Source: Zhihengliuella salsuginis
GTDB lineage: Bacteria > Actinomycetota > Actinomycetes > Actinomycetales > Micrococcaceae
Assembly (NCBI RefSeq): GCF_014651715.1
Contig: NZ_BMXK01000004.1
Span: 1 to 64,000, forward strand
Direction of reading: 5' to 3'
DNA length: 64,000 bases
Every line of letters begins with the position of its first letter. Position 1 is the first letter of the stretch. A program made the position numbers and the translations under genes. Under the pieces are notes generated by a model that was not told the origin of the DNA, searched no databases, and was given only the letters and a program-made list of their open reading frames with translations. Below are positions 45,056 to 52,964 of the stretch, in pieces.

Positions 45056-45762
45056 CAGCGCAGCACCTCCGCGACCTGCGCGAAGCTGATCATCCTGCCC
45101 GTGTAGAACGGGATCTCCTCGCGCACGTGGTGGCGGGCCTCGGTGTAGCGCAGGTGGCGCATCATGTCGACGAGGTCGATGAGGACGGGCGCCTCGAGGC
45201 AGATCATCCACTCGTAGTCGCCGAGTGCGAAGGCCGCCACGGTGTTGGCGTTCATCTCGGGGAAGTCGCGGCCGAGGATGCCGTGGTCGCGCAGCATCTT
45301 GCCGCGCTCCTCCGGCTCCAGCAGGTACCAGTCGTACGAGCGGACGAACGGGTAGACCGTCATCCACTCCTTCGACTCGACACCGCGGGCGAAGGCCGGC
45401 GAGTGCGTCTTGGCGAACTCGGCCTCGCGGTGCACGCCCATGCCCGACCACACGATCGAGGTCTCGGCGAAGAGGTAGGTGCGCCGGATCTTGCGCACGG
45501 CCTCCTGCAGGTCCTCGGCGGCGGGCCCGTGCAGCCACACCATGACGTCGGCGTCGGCGCGCATGCCGGAGACGTCGTAGGCGCCGCGCAGGGTGATGCC
45601 GTCGGCGGCGAGTTCGGCGACGAGCGCCTCGAACGCGGCGACGCCCTCGGAGCGGTCCAGATCGGAGTCGCGCTTGAAGACCGTCCAGAGGGTGAAGTGC
45701 AGGGTGTCGCCCTCCCGCTCGCGGTCCGCGAGGACGGGGCTGTTCGAACGGTTCTCGCTCAT
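45055..45762 (-). CDS. chdC: Coproheme decarboxylase ChdC (HemQ)
   Basis: 235 residues, chlorite-dismutase-like fold. Peroxide-driven decarboxylation of coproheme III to haem b, the last step of the coproporphyrin-dependent pathway. MTVYPFVRSYDWYLL holds the likely catalytic tyrosine, and FALGDYEWMICLEA and LRYTEARHHVREEIPFYTG are family-typical. GAAAGAGG precedes the ATG. It lies next to cpfC and cgoX, exactly the enzymes it works with. Confidence 0.95.
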   Translation of the reverse strand: MSENRSNSPVLADREREGDTLHFTLWTVFKRDSDLDRSEGVAAFEALVAELAADGITLRGAYDVSGMRADADVMVWLHGPAAEDLQEAVRKIRRTYLFAETSIVWSGMGVHREAEFAKTHSPAFARGVESKEWMTVYPFVRSYDWYLLEPEERGKMLRDHGILGRDFPEMNANTVAAFALGDYEWMICLEAPVLIDLVDMMRHLRYTEARHHVREEIPFYTGRMISFAQVAEVLR

Positions 45763-45810
45763 GGTGCCTCTTTCTAGTGACAGGGAATTCGGTGGGAAGT
45801 TCTCGATGCG

Positions 45811-47241
45811 CTAGCTCACGCTGATGCGGGTCCTCGCGCGGGTGTCGGCGACGACGGCGGCCAGGCCGGTCCCCGAGAGCCAGGCGCCCACGGCGTCCAG
45901 CCCCTCGAACGCGTCGAGGGCGGCGCGGAAGCCGGCGACCCGCTGCTTGTGCCCGGTCGTCGCGTACGGCAGGGCTCCCGCGTAGCGGACCACGTCCCAC
46001 CCGAGCACGTCCTGCTCCGCGAGGTCGACGCCGAGGAGGGCGGCGGCGTCGGCGAGCGCGGTGGCGAACAGGGCCGCGTCCTCGGCGTCGGCGATCGCGG
46101 CCTTCGCCTCCGAGAGGCGCCCGTAGGACAGGCGCAGCACGTGGGTCCCGGGGCCGGCCTCGTCCGCCAGCCACCCCCACTTGCTGGTCGCGTGCGTCAG
46201 GGCCTTCGCGACGACGTCGGGCGCGTCCGGGGAGACGAGCACACCGCTGCCGCGCGGCCCGCCGCCCGACTCCTCGCCGTCGAGCTCCGGCCGGTCGAGC
46301 ACGAGGGTCACGAGCGAGACGCCGGCGCCGGGCTCGGGCCGGTAGGCGGCGAGGTCCGGGTCGAGCCGGGCCAGCAGGTCGACGGCCACCGGCCCGTCGG
46401 TGGCGACGACGACGCGGTTCGCGGTCACGGCCTCGTCCGGCTCGCCGATGGAGAGAGTGTAGCCGTCGTCGTCCCGTCCGATGCGGGTGACGCGGGCGCC
46501 GAGTTTGAGCTCGGCGCCGCGGTCCGCGAGCTCGGCGACGAGCGCGGCGGTCAGCCGGTTCATGCCGCCGGCGAGCCCGCCCACGGCGGAACCCGCAGGC
46601 GCCGCGGCGCGCAGGGACGCGACGGCGCGCGCCAGCGACCCGTGCTCGACGACGGCGGCGCGCAGCCCGGGGGCGACCGCGTCGACGTCGAGGGTGTCCG
46701 GGTCGGCGGAATGCACGCCGGAGACGACCGGGGTGACCAGCTCGTCGAGCACGGTGTGGCCCATCCGGTGGCGCACGAGCTCGCCGAGGCTCATCGTGCC
46801 CTCGGCCAGCGACCTGCCCACGGGCATGGCGAGGTCGGCGGCGGCCCGCAGGGCGGCGGTCTGGCCGATGACGGCCCGCACGTCGTCCGCCATCGGGTCC
46901 CCGGGGATCCCGAGGATGCCGGTCTGCGGCAGCGGCCGGGCGCCGGCCGCGGCGTGCAGCCAGGCCCCGGCACCGGCCGGGTAGACGACGTCGCCGCCGA
47001 GGCCGAGCTCCTCGAGGAGGTCGACGACGGCGGTGGTGCGGGTCGCGAAGGACTCGGCGCCGGCGTCCAGGGTCAGGCCGGCGACCTCGTGCGCCGCGAC
47101 GCAGCCGCCGAAGGCGTCGGACGCCTCCAGCACGGTCACCGTGAAGCCGGCCACGGCCAGTTCGCGCGCGGCGATCAGGCCGGAGATGCCGCCGCCGATC
47201 ACAGCGGCGGCCGGGCGGGGGGCGCGGGCGGGAGTTTTCAC
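45811..47241 (-). CDS. cgoX: Coproporphyrinogen III oxidase CgoX (HemY-type flavoprotein)
   Basis: 476 residues, FAD enzyme with the N-terminal dinucleotide motif IGGGISGLIAARELA (16-30) and VLEASDAFGG after it. Annotated in many genomes as protoporphyrinogen oxidase, but with ChdC present and no HemF/HemN nearby it should oxidise coproporphyrinogen III to coproporphyrin III. C-terminal LSGTGLAAVVADTR is the second flavin segment. 48 bases separate it from chdC and ten from hemE. Confidence 0.93.
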   Translation of the reverse strand: MKTPARAPRPAAAVIGGGISGLIAARELAVAGFTVTVLEASDAFGGCVAAHEVAGLTLDAGAESFATRTTAVVDLLEELGLGGDVVYPAGAGAWLHAAAGARPLPQTGILGIPGDPMADDVRAVIGQTAALRAAADLAMPVGRSLAEGTMSLGELVRHRMGHTVLDELVTPVVSGVHSADPDTLDVDAVAPGLRAAVVEHGSLARAVASLRAAAPAGSAVGGLAGGMNRLTAALVAELADRGAELKLGARVTRIGRDDDGYTLSIGEPDEAVTANRVVVATDGPVAVDLLARLDPDLAAYRPEPGAGVSLVTLVLDRPELDGEESGGGPRGSGVLVSPDAPDVVAKALTHATSKWGWLADEAGPGTHVLRLSYGRLSEAKAAIADAEDAALFATALADAAALLGVDLAEQDVLGWDVVRYAGALPYATTGHKQRVAGFRAALDAFEGLDAVGAWLSGTGLAAVVADTRARTRISVS

Positions 47242-47251
47242 GGTGCTCGGC

Positions 47252-48313
47252 CTACGACTCGATGGAGTGGACGAGGGAGACGATCCGGGTCAGGACCTCG
47301 GGGTCGGTCGTCGGGGGGACGCCGTGGCCCAGGTTGACCACATGGCCCGGGGCCGCGGAGCCGGCCGCGACGACCTCGCGGACGTGGGCCTCGAGCACCT
47401 CCCACGGGGCGGTCAGCAGGGCGGGGTCGATGTTGCCCTGCAGCGGGACGGCGCCGCCGAGCCGGCGGTTGGCCTCGTCGAGCGGCAGGCGGTAGTCCAC
47501 CCCGACCACGTCGACTCCGACGTCGTGCATCGGCTTCAGAATCTCCGAGGTGCCCGTGCCGAAGTGCACGAGCGGGGCGCCGAGGCCGCGGACGGCGTCG
47601 AGCGCCCGCGCCGAGGCGGGGGCGACGAACCGCTCGTAGTCGGCGCGGCCCAGGCTGCCGGCCCACGAGTCGAAGAGCTGTCCGGCGGAGGCGCCGGCCT
47701 CGAGCTGGGCCTTGAGGAACTGGCCGGAGACGTCGGCGGCCCAGCCGGAGAGCGCCTCCCAGGTCTCGGGATCGGCGTGCATCATGGTGCGCGGCCCCAT
47801 GTGGTCGCGCGACGGGCGGCCCTCGACCATGTAGGCCGCCAGGGTGAACGGCGCGCCGGCGAAGCCGATGAGCGGCGTCGTGCCGAGCTCGGCGACGGTG
47901 AGGGCGACGGCCTCGCGGATCGGGTCCAGCGCCGAGTCCTCGAGGCGCGGCAGGTTCGCGACGTCGGCCGCGGTGCGGACCGGGGCGTCGAGCACGGGGC
48001 CCACCCCGGAGACGATGTCGACGCCGACGCCCGCGAGCTTGAGCGGGATGACGATGTCGGAGAAGAAGATGCCGGCGTCCACGTCGTGGCGGCGGACCGG
48101 CTGCAGGGTGATCTCGGAGGCCAGCTCCGGCATGAGGCACGACTCGAGCATGCCGACACCCTCCCGCGCCTTCTTGTATTCGGGCAGCGACCGGCCGGCC
48201 TGGCGCATGAACCACACCGGGCGGCGGGACGGCTTGAGGCCCCGGTAGGCGGAGATCAACGGGGATTCTGCAGTTCGGCCATCCATCAACGGGTGGCTGG
48301 GGCTCAGGGTCAT
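47252..48313 (-). CDS. hemE: Uroporphyrinogen decarboxylase
   Basis: 353 residues. Removes four carboxyls from uroporphyrinogen III to give coproporphyrinogen III. N-terminal PVWFMRQAGRSLPEY is the diagnostic substrate-binding motif, followed by IFFSDIVIPLK and GFAGAPFTLAAYM. First gene of the minus haem operon; its promoter must lie in the 150-base gap shared with hemA. Confidence 0.96.
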   Translation of the reverse strand: MTLSPSHPLMDGRTAESPLISAYRGLKPSRRPVWFMRQAGRSLPEYKKAREGVGMLESCLMPELASEITLQPVRRHDVDAGIFFSDIVIPLKLAGVGVDIVSGVGPVLDAPVRTAADVANLPRLEDSALDPIREAVALTVAELGTTPLIGFAGAPFTLAAYMVEGRPSRDHMGPRTMMHADPETWEALSGWAADVSGQFLKAQLEAGASAGQLFDSWAGSLGRADYERFVAPASARALDAVRGLGAPLVHFGTGTSEILKPMHDVGVDVVGVDYRLPLDEANRRLGGAVPLQGNIDPALLTAPWEVLEAHVREVVAAGSAAPGHVVNLGHGVPPTTDPEVLTRIVSLVHSIES

Positions 48314-48419
48314 GAGGCCAATTCTGCCAACCGGCCCTGCTTTGCGCTAATCAAGGGGGCACCAGCGCGGCGCATCGTGGTGAACGACACGTGTCGCGGA
48401 GGTGATCATCACGGCAGTT

Positions 48420-48435
48420 CTTAGGGCAACCTTAG
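48420..48435. promoter_or_regulatory. Imperfect inverted repeat in the hemE-hemA intergenic region
   Basis: CTTAGG-GCAA-CCTTAG: arms pair except at the third position on each side. It lies between divergent hemE and hemA, 29 bases upstream of the hemA start codon and 14 bases upstream of a -10-like TACCAT (48449-48454). It resembles an iron-box half-site (TTAGG) but not the full DtxR/IdeR consensus. It could be a haem- or iron-responsive operator. Confidence 0.3.
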
Positions 48436-48463
48436 CGGGCAGTGGCGATACCATGGGAGCACT

Positions 48464-49831
48464 GTGGTTTTTGTTTCGCTCGTAGCCTCCCATTCCGACG
48501 TCGACCTCGAAACCGTCGCCCGCCTCAGCGCCGGCGCGTCCGAGGTCGCTTCCGGCGTGCTCGACGGGACCAGCCCGATGGCCGGCGCCGTCGTGCTGGC
48601 GACCTGCAACCGCTACGAGGTGTACGCCGAGGCGCGCTCCGAGGACGACGTCGAGGCCACCCGCTCGGCCGTCATCGCCGAGATCGCCGAACTCTCCGGT
48701 CTCGACGAGCAGACCGTCGCCTCCGCGCTGACCACGCTGACGGGGCACGAGGCCGTCAACCACCTCTTCACCGTCGGCGCCGGCCTGGATTCGGCGGTCA
48801 TCGGGGAACGCGAGATCGCCGGCCAGGTGCGCCGCGCCCTCATCGAGGCGCAGGAGTCCGGCACGGCGACGGGGTCCCTCGTCCGCCTCTTCCAGACGGC
48901 CTCGCGCACCGCGAAAGACGTCGGCTCGCACACCGCGATCGGCGGCCGGGGCCTCTCGATCGTCTCCGTCGCCCTCGATCTTGCCGAGGACCTGCGCGAC
49001 GACCGCTGGTCCGAGAAGAACATCGTCGTCTTCGGCACCGGGGCCTACGCGGGCGCCACGATGTCCCTGCTGCAGCAGCGGCACGCCGGGAACGTCTTCG
49101 TCTACTCCAACTCCGGCCGCGCGCCGGCCTTCGTGGCCACCCGGGGCGGCACCGCCCTGACGGACGAGACTCTGGCCGGGGCCCTGGCCGCCGCGGACAT
49201 CGTCATCGGCTGCTCCGGCGGCGACCAGCAGCTGACCGCCGACGACCTGGCCGAGGCGGGACGCGGGGACGCGCCCCTCGTCGCCATCGACCTCGCGCTG
49301 ACCCGCGACTTCGACACCTCGCTCGAGGAGCTCGAGCAGGTCGACGTCATCACGCTCGAATCCGTCCGCATGGCCGCCCCCGCGGAGCAGACGGCCGCCC
49401 TCGAGGAGGCCCGGTCGATCGTCGTCACGGCCGCCGACGAATTCGCCGCGGAGCAGCGCGAGCGCTCCGCCGACGCCGCGATCGTCGCCCTCCGCAAACA
49501 CACGCAGCAGGTCCTGGAGACCGAGATCGAGCGCGTGCGCGCCCAGCACGGCTGCACCGCTGCCGCCGAAGAGGTCGAGTTCGCCATGCGCCGCATGATG
49601 CGCCAGCTCCTGCACGAGCCGACCGTCCGCGCCCGCGAACTGGCGGCGCAGGGCCGCTCGGACGAGGTCGAGTCGGCGCTGGGGAGTCTGTTCGGCATCT
49701 CCACCGCGGACATCGCCGCCGAGGCCGCCAAGAAGGCCGCACGCAAGAAGCAGAAGCAGCAGGCCGCGTCCGCGAAGAAGCCGGCCGCCATGCCGGACGA
49801 CGCGATCCACGCGCCCCACCGCACCGCCTGA
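48464..49831 (+). CDS. hemA: Glutamyl-tRNA reductase
   Basis: 455 residues. Reduces glutamyl-tRNA to glutamate semialdehyde with NADPH, the committed step of haem synthesis. Catalytic Cys48 in [21 protein letters not shown] and a Rossmann NADPH domain ([13 protein letters not shown]) follow, then the helical dimer domain. The last 60 residues are Ala/Lys-rich and variable. GTG start; TACCAT lies nine bases upstream. Divergent from the other eight haem genes. Confidence 0.95.
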   Translation: MVFVSLVASHSDVDLETVARLSAGASEVASGVLDGTSPMAGAVVLATCNRYEVYAEARSEDDVEATRSAVIAEIAELSGLDEQTVASALTTLTGHEAVNHLFTVGAGLDSAVIGEREIAGQVRRALIEAQESGTATGSLVRLFQTASRTAKDVGSHTAIGGRGLSIVSVALDLAEDLRDDRWSEKNIVVFGTGAYAGATMSLLQQRHAGNVFVYSNSGRAPAFVATRGGTALTDETLAGALAAADIVIGCSGGDQQLTADDLAEAGRGDAPLVAIDLALTRDFDTSLEELEQVDVITLESVRMAAPAEQTAALEEARSIVVTAADEFAAEQRERSADAAIVALRKHTQQVLETEIERVRAQHGCTAAAEEVEFAMRRMMRQLLHEPTVRARELAAQGRSDEVESALGSLFGISTADIAAEAAKKAARKKQKQQAASAKKPAAMPDDAIHAPHRTA

Positions 49832-49893
49832 CCGGCTTCCCGCCGAGGCGGGCCCGCCGGCGCCCTCCGCACGCGCCCGGCGCGCACTCCTCC

Positions 49894-49935
49894 TAGTAGA
49901 CCGGCTTGCCTGGTTAGTAGACCGGCTTGCCCGGT
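49894..49935. repeat. 21-bp tandem duplication at the moeZ 3' end
   Basis: 49894-49914 and 49915-49935 are the same 21-base unit with one difference (T at 49911, C at 49932). The unit encodes the last residues of MoeZ (PGKPVY) plus stop. The distal copy lies just outside the gene. Confidence 0.9.
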
Positions 49936-51125
49936 TCCACTTCACGCACCCAGGCGAGGATGCCCCCGTCCAGGTGCCGGACGTCGTCGTACCCCTCGCC
50001 CGCGAGGTGGCGCAGCACCTCGCCGGAGCGCCCGCCCGACTTGCAGTGCAGGATCAGCGGGGTGTCGCGCGGCAGGTCGATCTCGCCGCCGAGCACGAGC
50101 CCGCGCGGGGCGAGCCGGGCGCCCTCGATCGAGACGATCTCGGCCTCGCCGGGCTCGCGCACATCTACCAGCAGGAAGTCCTCCTCCCCCGCTGCGCGCC
50201 GCTCGAGCAGCTCGGCGAGCTGCCGCGCGTCGACGGCGGGCAGCGGCTCTTCGTCGGCCGATACGGCCGTGATGCCGCAGAACGCCCCGTAGTCCTCAAG
50301 CAGCTCGGTCGGCTGGACGAGCTCCGGATCCGGCCTCACCCGGATCTCCCGCCACGTCATCTCCAGAGAGTCGAGGATCAGGACGCGCCCCAGCAGCGAG
50401 CGGCCCGAACCGGTGATGAGTTTGATGGCCTCGGCGACCATGACCGAGCCGATCTGCGCGCACAGCACACCGAACACGCCGCCCTCGGCGCACGACGGGA
50501 CCGTCCCCGCCGGCGGCGCCTCCGGGTACAGGTCGCGGTACGTCGGGCCGTGCCCACGCCAGAAGACACTGACCTGCCCGTCGAACCGCAGGATCGACCC
50601 CCACACGTAGGGCTTGCCCAGGATGGCGGCCGCGTCGTTGACGAGGTAGCGCGTGGCGAAGTTGTCGGTGCCGTCGAGGATCAGGTCGTAGCCGGCGAAG
50701 ATCTCCAGCGCGTTGCCGGAGTCGAGCCGCACGTTGTGGACCACGACGTCGGTCGCCGGGTTGAGGTCCGCGATCGCCGCCGCCGCCGATTCGGTCTTCG
50801 GCACGCCGATGCGCGAGGTGGTGTGGATGATCTGGCGCTGCAGGTTGGAGTCGTCGACTTCGTCGTCGTCCACGATGCCCAGCGTCCCGACGCCGGCTGC
50901 CGCCAGATAGAGCAGGGCGGGGGAACCGAGCCCGCCGGCGCCCATGACGAGGACCTTCGCGTTCTTCAGGCGGCGCTGACCGGTCACCCCGATCTCGGGG
51001 ATGATGATGTGGCGCGAGTAGCGGCGGAGCTCGTCCTCTGTCAGCTCCGCGCCCGGTTCCACCAGCGGGTCGGGTGCGGCGGGGGCGGCGGCTGACGTGG
51101 CGTGCGCATCCTGCGGGGTCTCCAT
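49914..51125 (-). CDS. moeZ: Adenylyltransferase/sulfurtransferase MoeZ (ThiF-rhodanese fusion)
   Basis: 403 residues. ThiF/MoeB domain with VMGAGGLGSPALLYLA, DDDEVDDSNLQRQI and DGTDNFATRYLVND. The C-terminal rhodanese domain has its active cysteine in LHCKSGGRSGE. Adenylates and thiolates MoaD/CysO-type ubiquitin-like sulfur carriers for molybdopterin and cysteine synthesis. TAGAGT ends six bases before the ATG (leaderless). Unlike the partnerless E1 protein at 23274 it keeps every adenylation residue. Its last codons are tandemly duplicated just beyond the stop. Confidence 0.95.
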   Translation of the reverse strand: METPQDAHATSAAAPAAPDPLVEPGAELTEDELRRYSRHIIIPEIGVTGQRRLKNAKVLVMGAGGLGSPALLYLAAAGVGTLGIVDDDEVDDSNLQRQIIHTTSRIGVPKTESAAAAIADLNPATDVVVHNVRLDSGNALEIFAGYDLILDGTDNFATRYLVNDAAAILGKPYVWGSILRFDGQVSVFWRGHGPTYRDLYPEAPPAGTVPSCAEGGVFGVLCAQIGSVMVAEAIKLITGSGRSLLGRVLILDSLEMTWREIRVRPDPELVQPTELLEDYGAFCGITAVSADEEPLPAVDARQLAELLERRAAGEEDFLLVDVREPGEAEIVSIEGARLAPRGLVLGGEIDLPRDTPLILHCKSGGRSGEVLRHLAGEGYDDVRHLDGGILAWVREVEPGKPVY

Positions 51126-51267
51126 GGGACAACTCTAGGGCGCGCCGGGCAGCGCCCCAAGCCCCCGGTGGACGCGTAGACTGAGTCGCACGCTGAACGC
51201 GGCCGCGCATCCCCGGCCGACCAGCGGATTTCTTGCACGTTGGGGGACGAGGCAGAAAGGGACACCC

Positions 51268-51936
51268 GTGGAACACACACCCGTGGGCTCCGTGCGCAAC
51301 GCGGCGGACGGGCGGCGAACGGACGCCCCGCCGACCGAGCGGCGCGCGCCGCGCATGCCCCGCGAACAGCGTCGGGCCCAGCTCCTCGACGCCGCGCACC
51401 AGGTCTTCGTGGCACACGGCTACCACGGGGCCGCGATGGACGAGATCGCCGAGACCGCCCAGGTGAGCAAGCCGGTCCTCTACCAGCACTTCCCGGGCAA
51501 GCGCGAGCTGTACCTGGCGCTGCTCGACCACCACCTGAGCGTGCTCACCGAGGCGCTGCTCTCGGCACTGCAGTCGACGTCCGACAACAAGGAGCGCGTC
51601 AACGCGGTGATCCGCACCTACTTCGACTTCATCGCCGCCAAGCACCAGGCGTACCGGCTGATCTTCGAGTCCGATCTGCTCAACGATCCCGACGTCAGCG
51701 ACCGGTTCGAGGACTTCAACGCCCGCATCGCCGACGAGATCACCGGCGTCATCTCCGGCGACACGACCCTGCCGCGCGCCCAGGCGGTCCTGATGGGGCG
51801 TAGCCTGTTCGGGATGGCCCAAGTGGCCGCGCGCTCGTGGCTCGAAGTCGCCGATGACGTGGAACAGGACGTCGCCAGCGATCTCGTGTCCCGTTTAGCT
51901 TGGCGCGGAATCAGTCGTTTCCCCAAAGAATCCTGA
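51268..51936 (+). CDS. TetR family transcriptional regulator
   Basis: 222 residues. N-terminal helix-turn-helix (about 35-80): RRAQLLDAAHQVFVAHGYHGAAM, then TAQVSKPVLYQHFPGKRELY. The C-terminal ligand domain lacks assignable motifs. GTG start after GAAAGG; an internal ATG at 51355 would still keep the whole DNA-binding domain. Same position (after moeZ, before the DUF3107 gene) as mycobacterial Rv3208, so it is conserved backbone, not a drug-efflux neighbour. Target unknown. Confidence 0.92.
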   Translation: MEHTPVGSVRNAADGRRTDAPPTERRAPRMPREQRRAQLLDAAHQVFVAHGYHGAAMDEIAETAQVSKPVLYQHFPGKRELYLALLDHHLSVLTEALLSALQSTSDNKERVNAVIRTYFDFIAAKHQAYRLIFESDLLNDPDVSDRFEDFNARIADEITGVISGDTTLPRAQAVLMGRSLFGMAQVAARSWLEVADDVEQDVASDLVSRLAWRGISRFPKES

Positions 51937-51950
51937 AGTAGGTTAAAAGC

Positions 51951-52172
51951 ATGGACGTACGCATCGGAATTCAGAATGTCAGCCGCGAAGTCGTTGTGGA
52001 CTCGGATCAGACCCCGGACGCGGTGGCGAAGACTGTGTCGGAGGCCCTGGCCGCCGGTGGACTGCTGACCTTGACCGATGCCAAGGGCCGTCAGGTGATC
52101 GTCCCGACGGGCAGCATCGGCTACGTCGAGGTCGGCTCCGAGGCTCCGCGCCCGGTCGGCTTCGCCCAGTAG
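51951..52172 (+). CDS. DUF3107 small protein
   Basis: 73 residues, actinobacteria-specific family (mycobacterial TB9.4-like). Compact alpha/beta pattern with DVRIGIQNVSREVVVDS at the start and VPTGSIGYVEVGS near the end. Function unknown. TAGGTT ends six bases before the ATG, so it has its own leaderless transcript although it begins 14 bases after the TetR gene. Confidence 0.9.
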   Translation: MDVRIGIQNVSREVVVDSDQTPDAVAKTVSEALAAGGLLTLTDAKGRQVIVPTGSIGYVEVGSEAPRPVGFAQ

Positions 52173-52198
52173 GCTCACTCCCCCTTTCCAGCACGACG

Positions 52199-52238
52199 AC
52201 GGCCCGCGGCCCCGGTCTCCACCGGAACCGCGGGCCGT
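52199..52238. terminator. Terminator between DUF3107 and the ferritin-like gene
   Basis: Arms ACGGCCCGCGG and CCGCGGGCCGT (11 bp), with an inner CCGGT/ACCGG stem. Lies between convergent genes and could serve both strands. No T-tract. Confidence 0.75.
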
Positions 52239-52289
52239 TCCCGTTCCCCAGGCCGAGGGAACCGCGTGGCGATGGCGCGCGGGAGGCGC

Positions 52290-52925
52290 CTATGCGGTGA
52301 GCCCGAGCACCGACATCCGCCGCGAGTGCCTCCTGATGAGGTCGGCGAACAGCTCCTGCCGCTCGTCCGGGCCCAGCAGCGCGCCGAGGTCGGTGGTGTC
52401 GAGGACGAACCGCGCCTTCGTCAGAGCCTCCCCCAGCAGGCGGCGCCCCCAGAGCGCCAGCCGCGAGCGCAGCCGCTCGTCCTCGATGTCGGCCCGCAGC
52501 CGCCCGGTCAACCACGCCGTCTGCTCGTCCAGTTCCTGGATCCGCCCGGCCAGGAGCCGCACCTGGTCGGAGAGCCGGTCGGCCGCGGCGCGGTAGAAGT
52601 CCGCGGAGACCGCGTCCAGGACGTAGGCCTTCATGAGCGATTCGTGCCAGTCCCCCGGTCGCGTCCGCTCGTGCAGTTCGTCGATGATCTCCATGAACGG
52701 CTCCATGACGGATTCGGGGTTGCAGCCGGACGCCGTCAGCGCCTCGCACACGAGCTCGAAGTGCCCGAACTCCGTGACGGCCAGCTGGGCGAGCGCGGCC
52801 CGGTCGGCCAGCGTCGGCGAGAACCGGGCGTCCGAGGACAGCCTCTCGAACGTGGTCAGCTCGCGGTAGGCCATGAGGCCGTACAGGGACTGCTCGAGCG
52901 TCGTCGGCTGTGGAGTTCTGGTCAT
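52290..52925 (-). CDS. Ferritin-like helical protein (Rv3210c-like hydroxylase fold)
   Basis: 211 residues, helical bundle. Possible di-iron ligands lie in QLAVTEFGHFELV (Glu and His) and in the later ADFYRAAAD region, but a second full ExxH is not seen, so metal binding is uncertain. AAGGTGG precedes the ATG, and TATAAG on minus ends nine bases before it. Role unknown; mycobacteria keep a homologue next to rhlE. Confidence 0.82.
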   Translation of the reverse strand: MTRTPQPTTLEQSLYGLMAYRELTTFERLSSDARFSPTLADRAALAQLAVTEFGHFELVCEALTASGCNPESVMEPFMEIIDELHERTRPGDWHESLMKAYVLDAVSADFYRAAADRLSDQVRLLAGRIQELDEQTAWLTGRLRADIEDERLRSRLALWGRRLLGEALTKARFVLDTTDLGALLGPDERQELFADLIRRHSRRMSVLGLTA

Positions 52926-52964
52926 GGGCCCCACCTTATACGCGCTCATTGCTAGTCTTTCGTC
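52926..52964. promoter_or_regulatory. Compact divergent promoter of the ferritin-like gene and RNB ribonuclease
   Basis: Only 39 bases separate the two start codons. On plus, TAGTCT (52953-52958) ends six bases before GTG 52965. On minus, TATAAG (52940-52935) ends nine bases before ATG 52925. The two -10 elements are 12 bases apart, so each promoter's upstream contacts overlap the other. Confidence 0.6.

Noticed and set aside
48420-48435. DtxR/IdeR iron box between hemE and hemA
   Set aside because: Half-sites resemble TTAGG, but the spacing is four bases, not that of the 19-base consensus. Kept only as an unassigned dyad.
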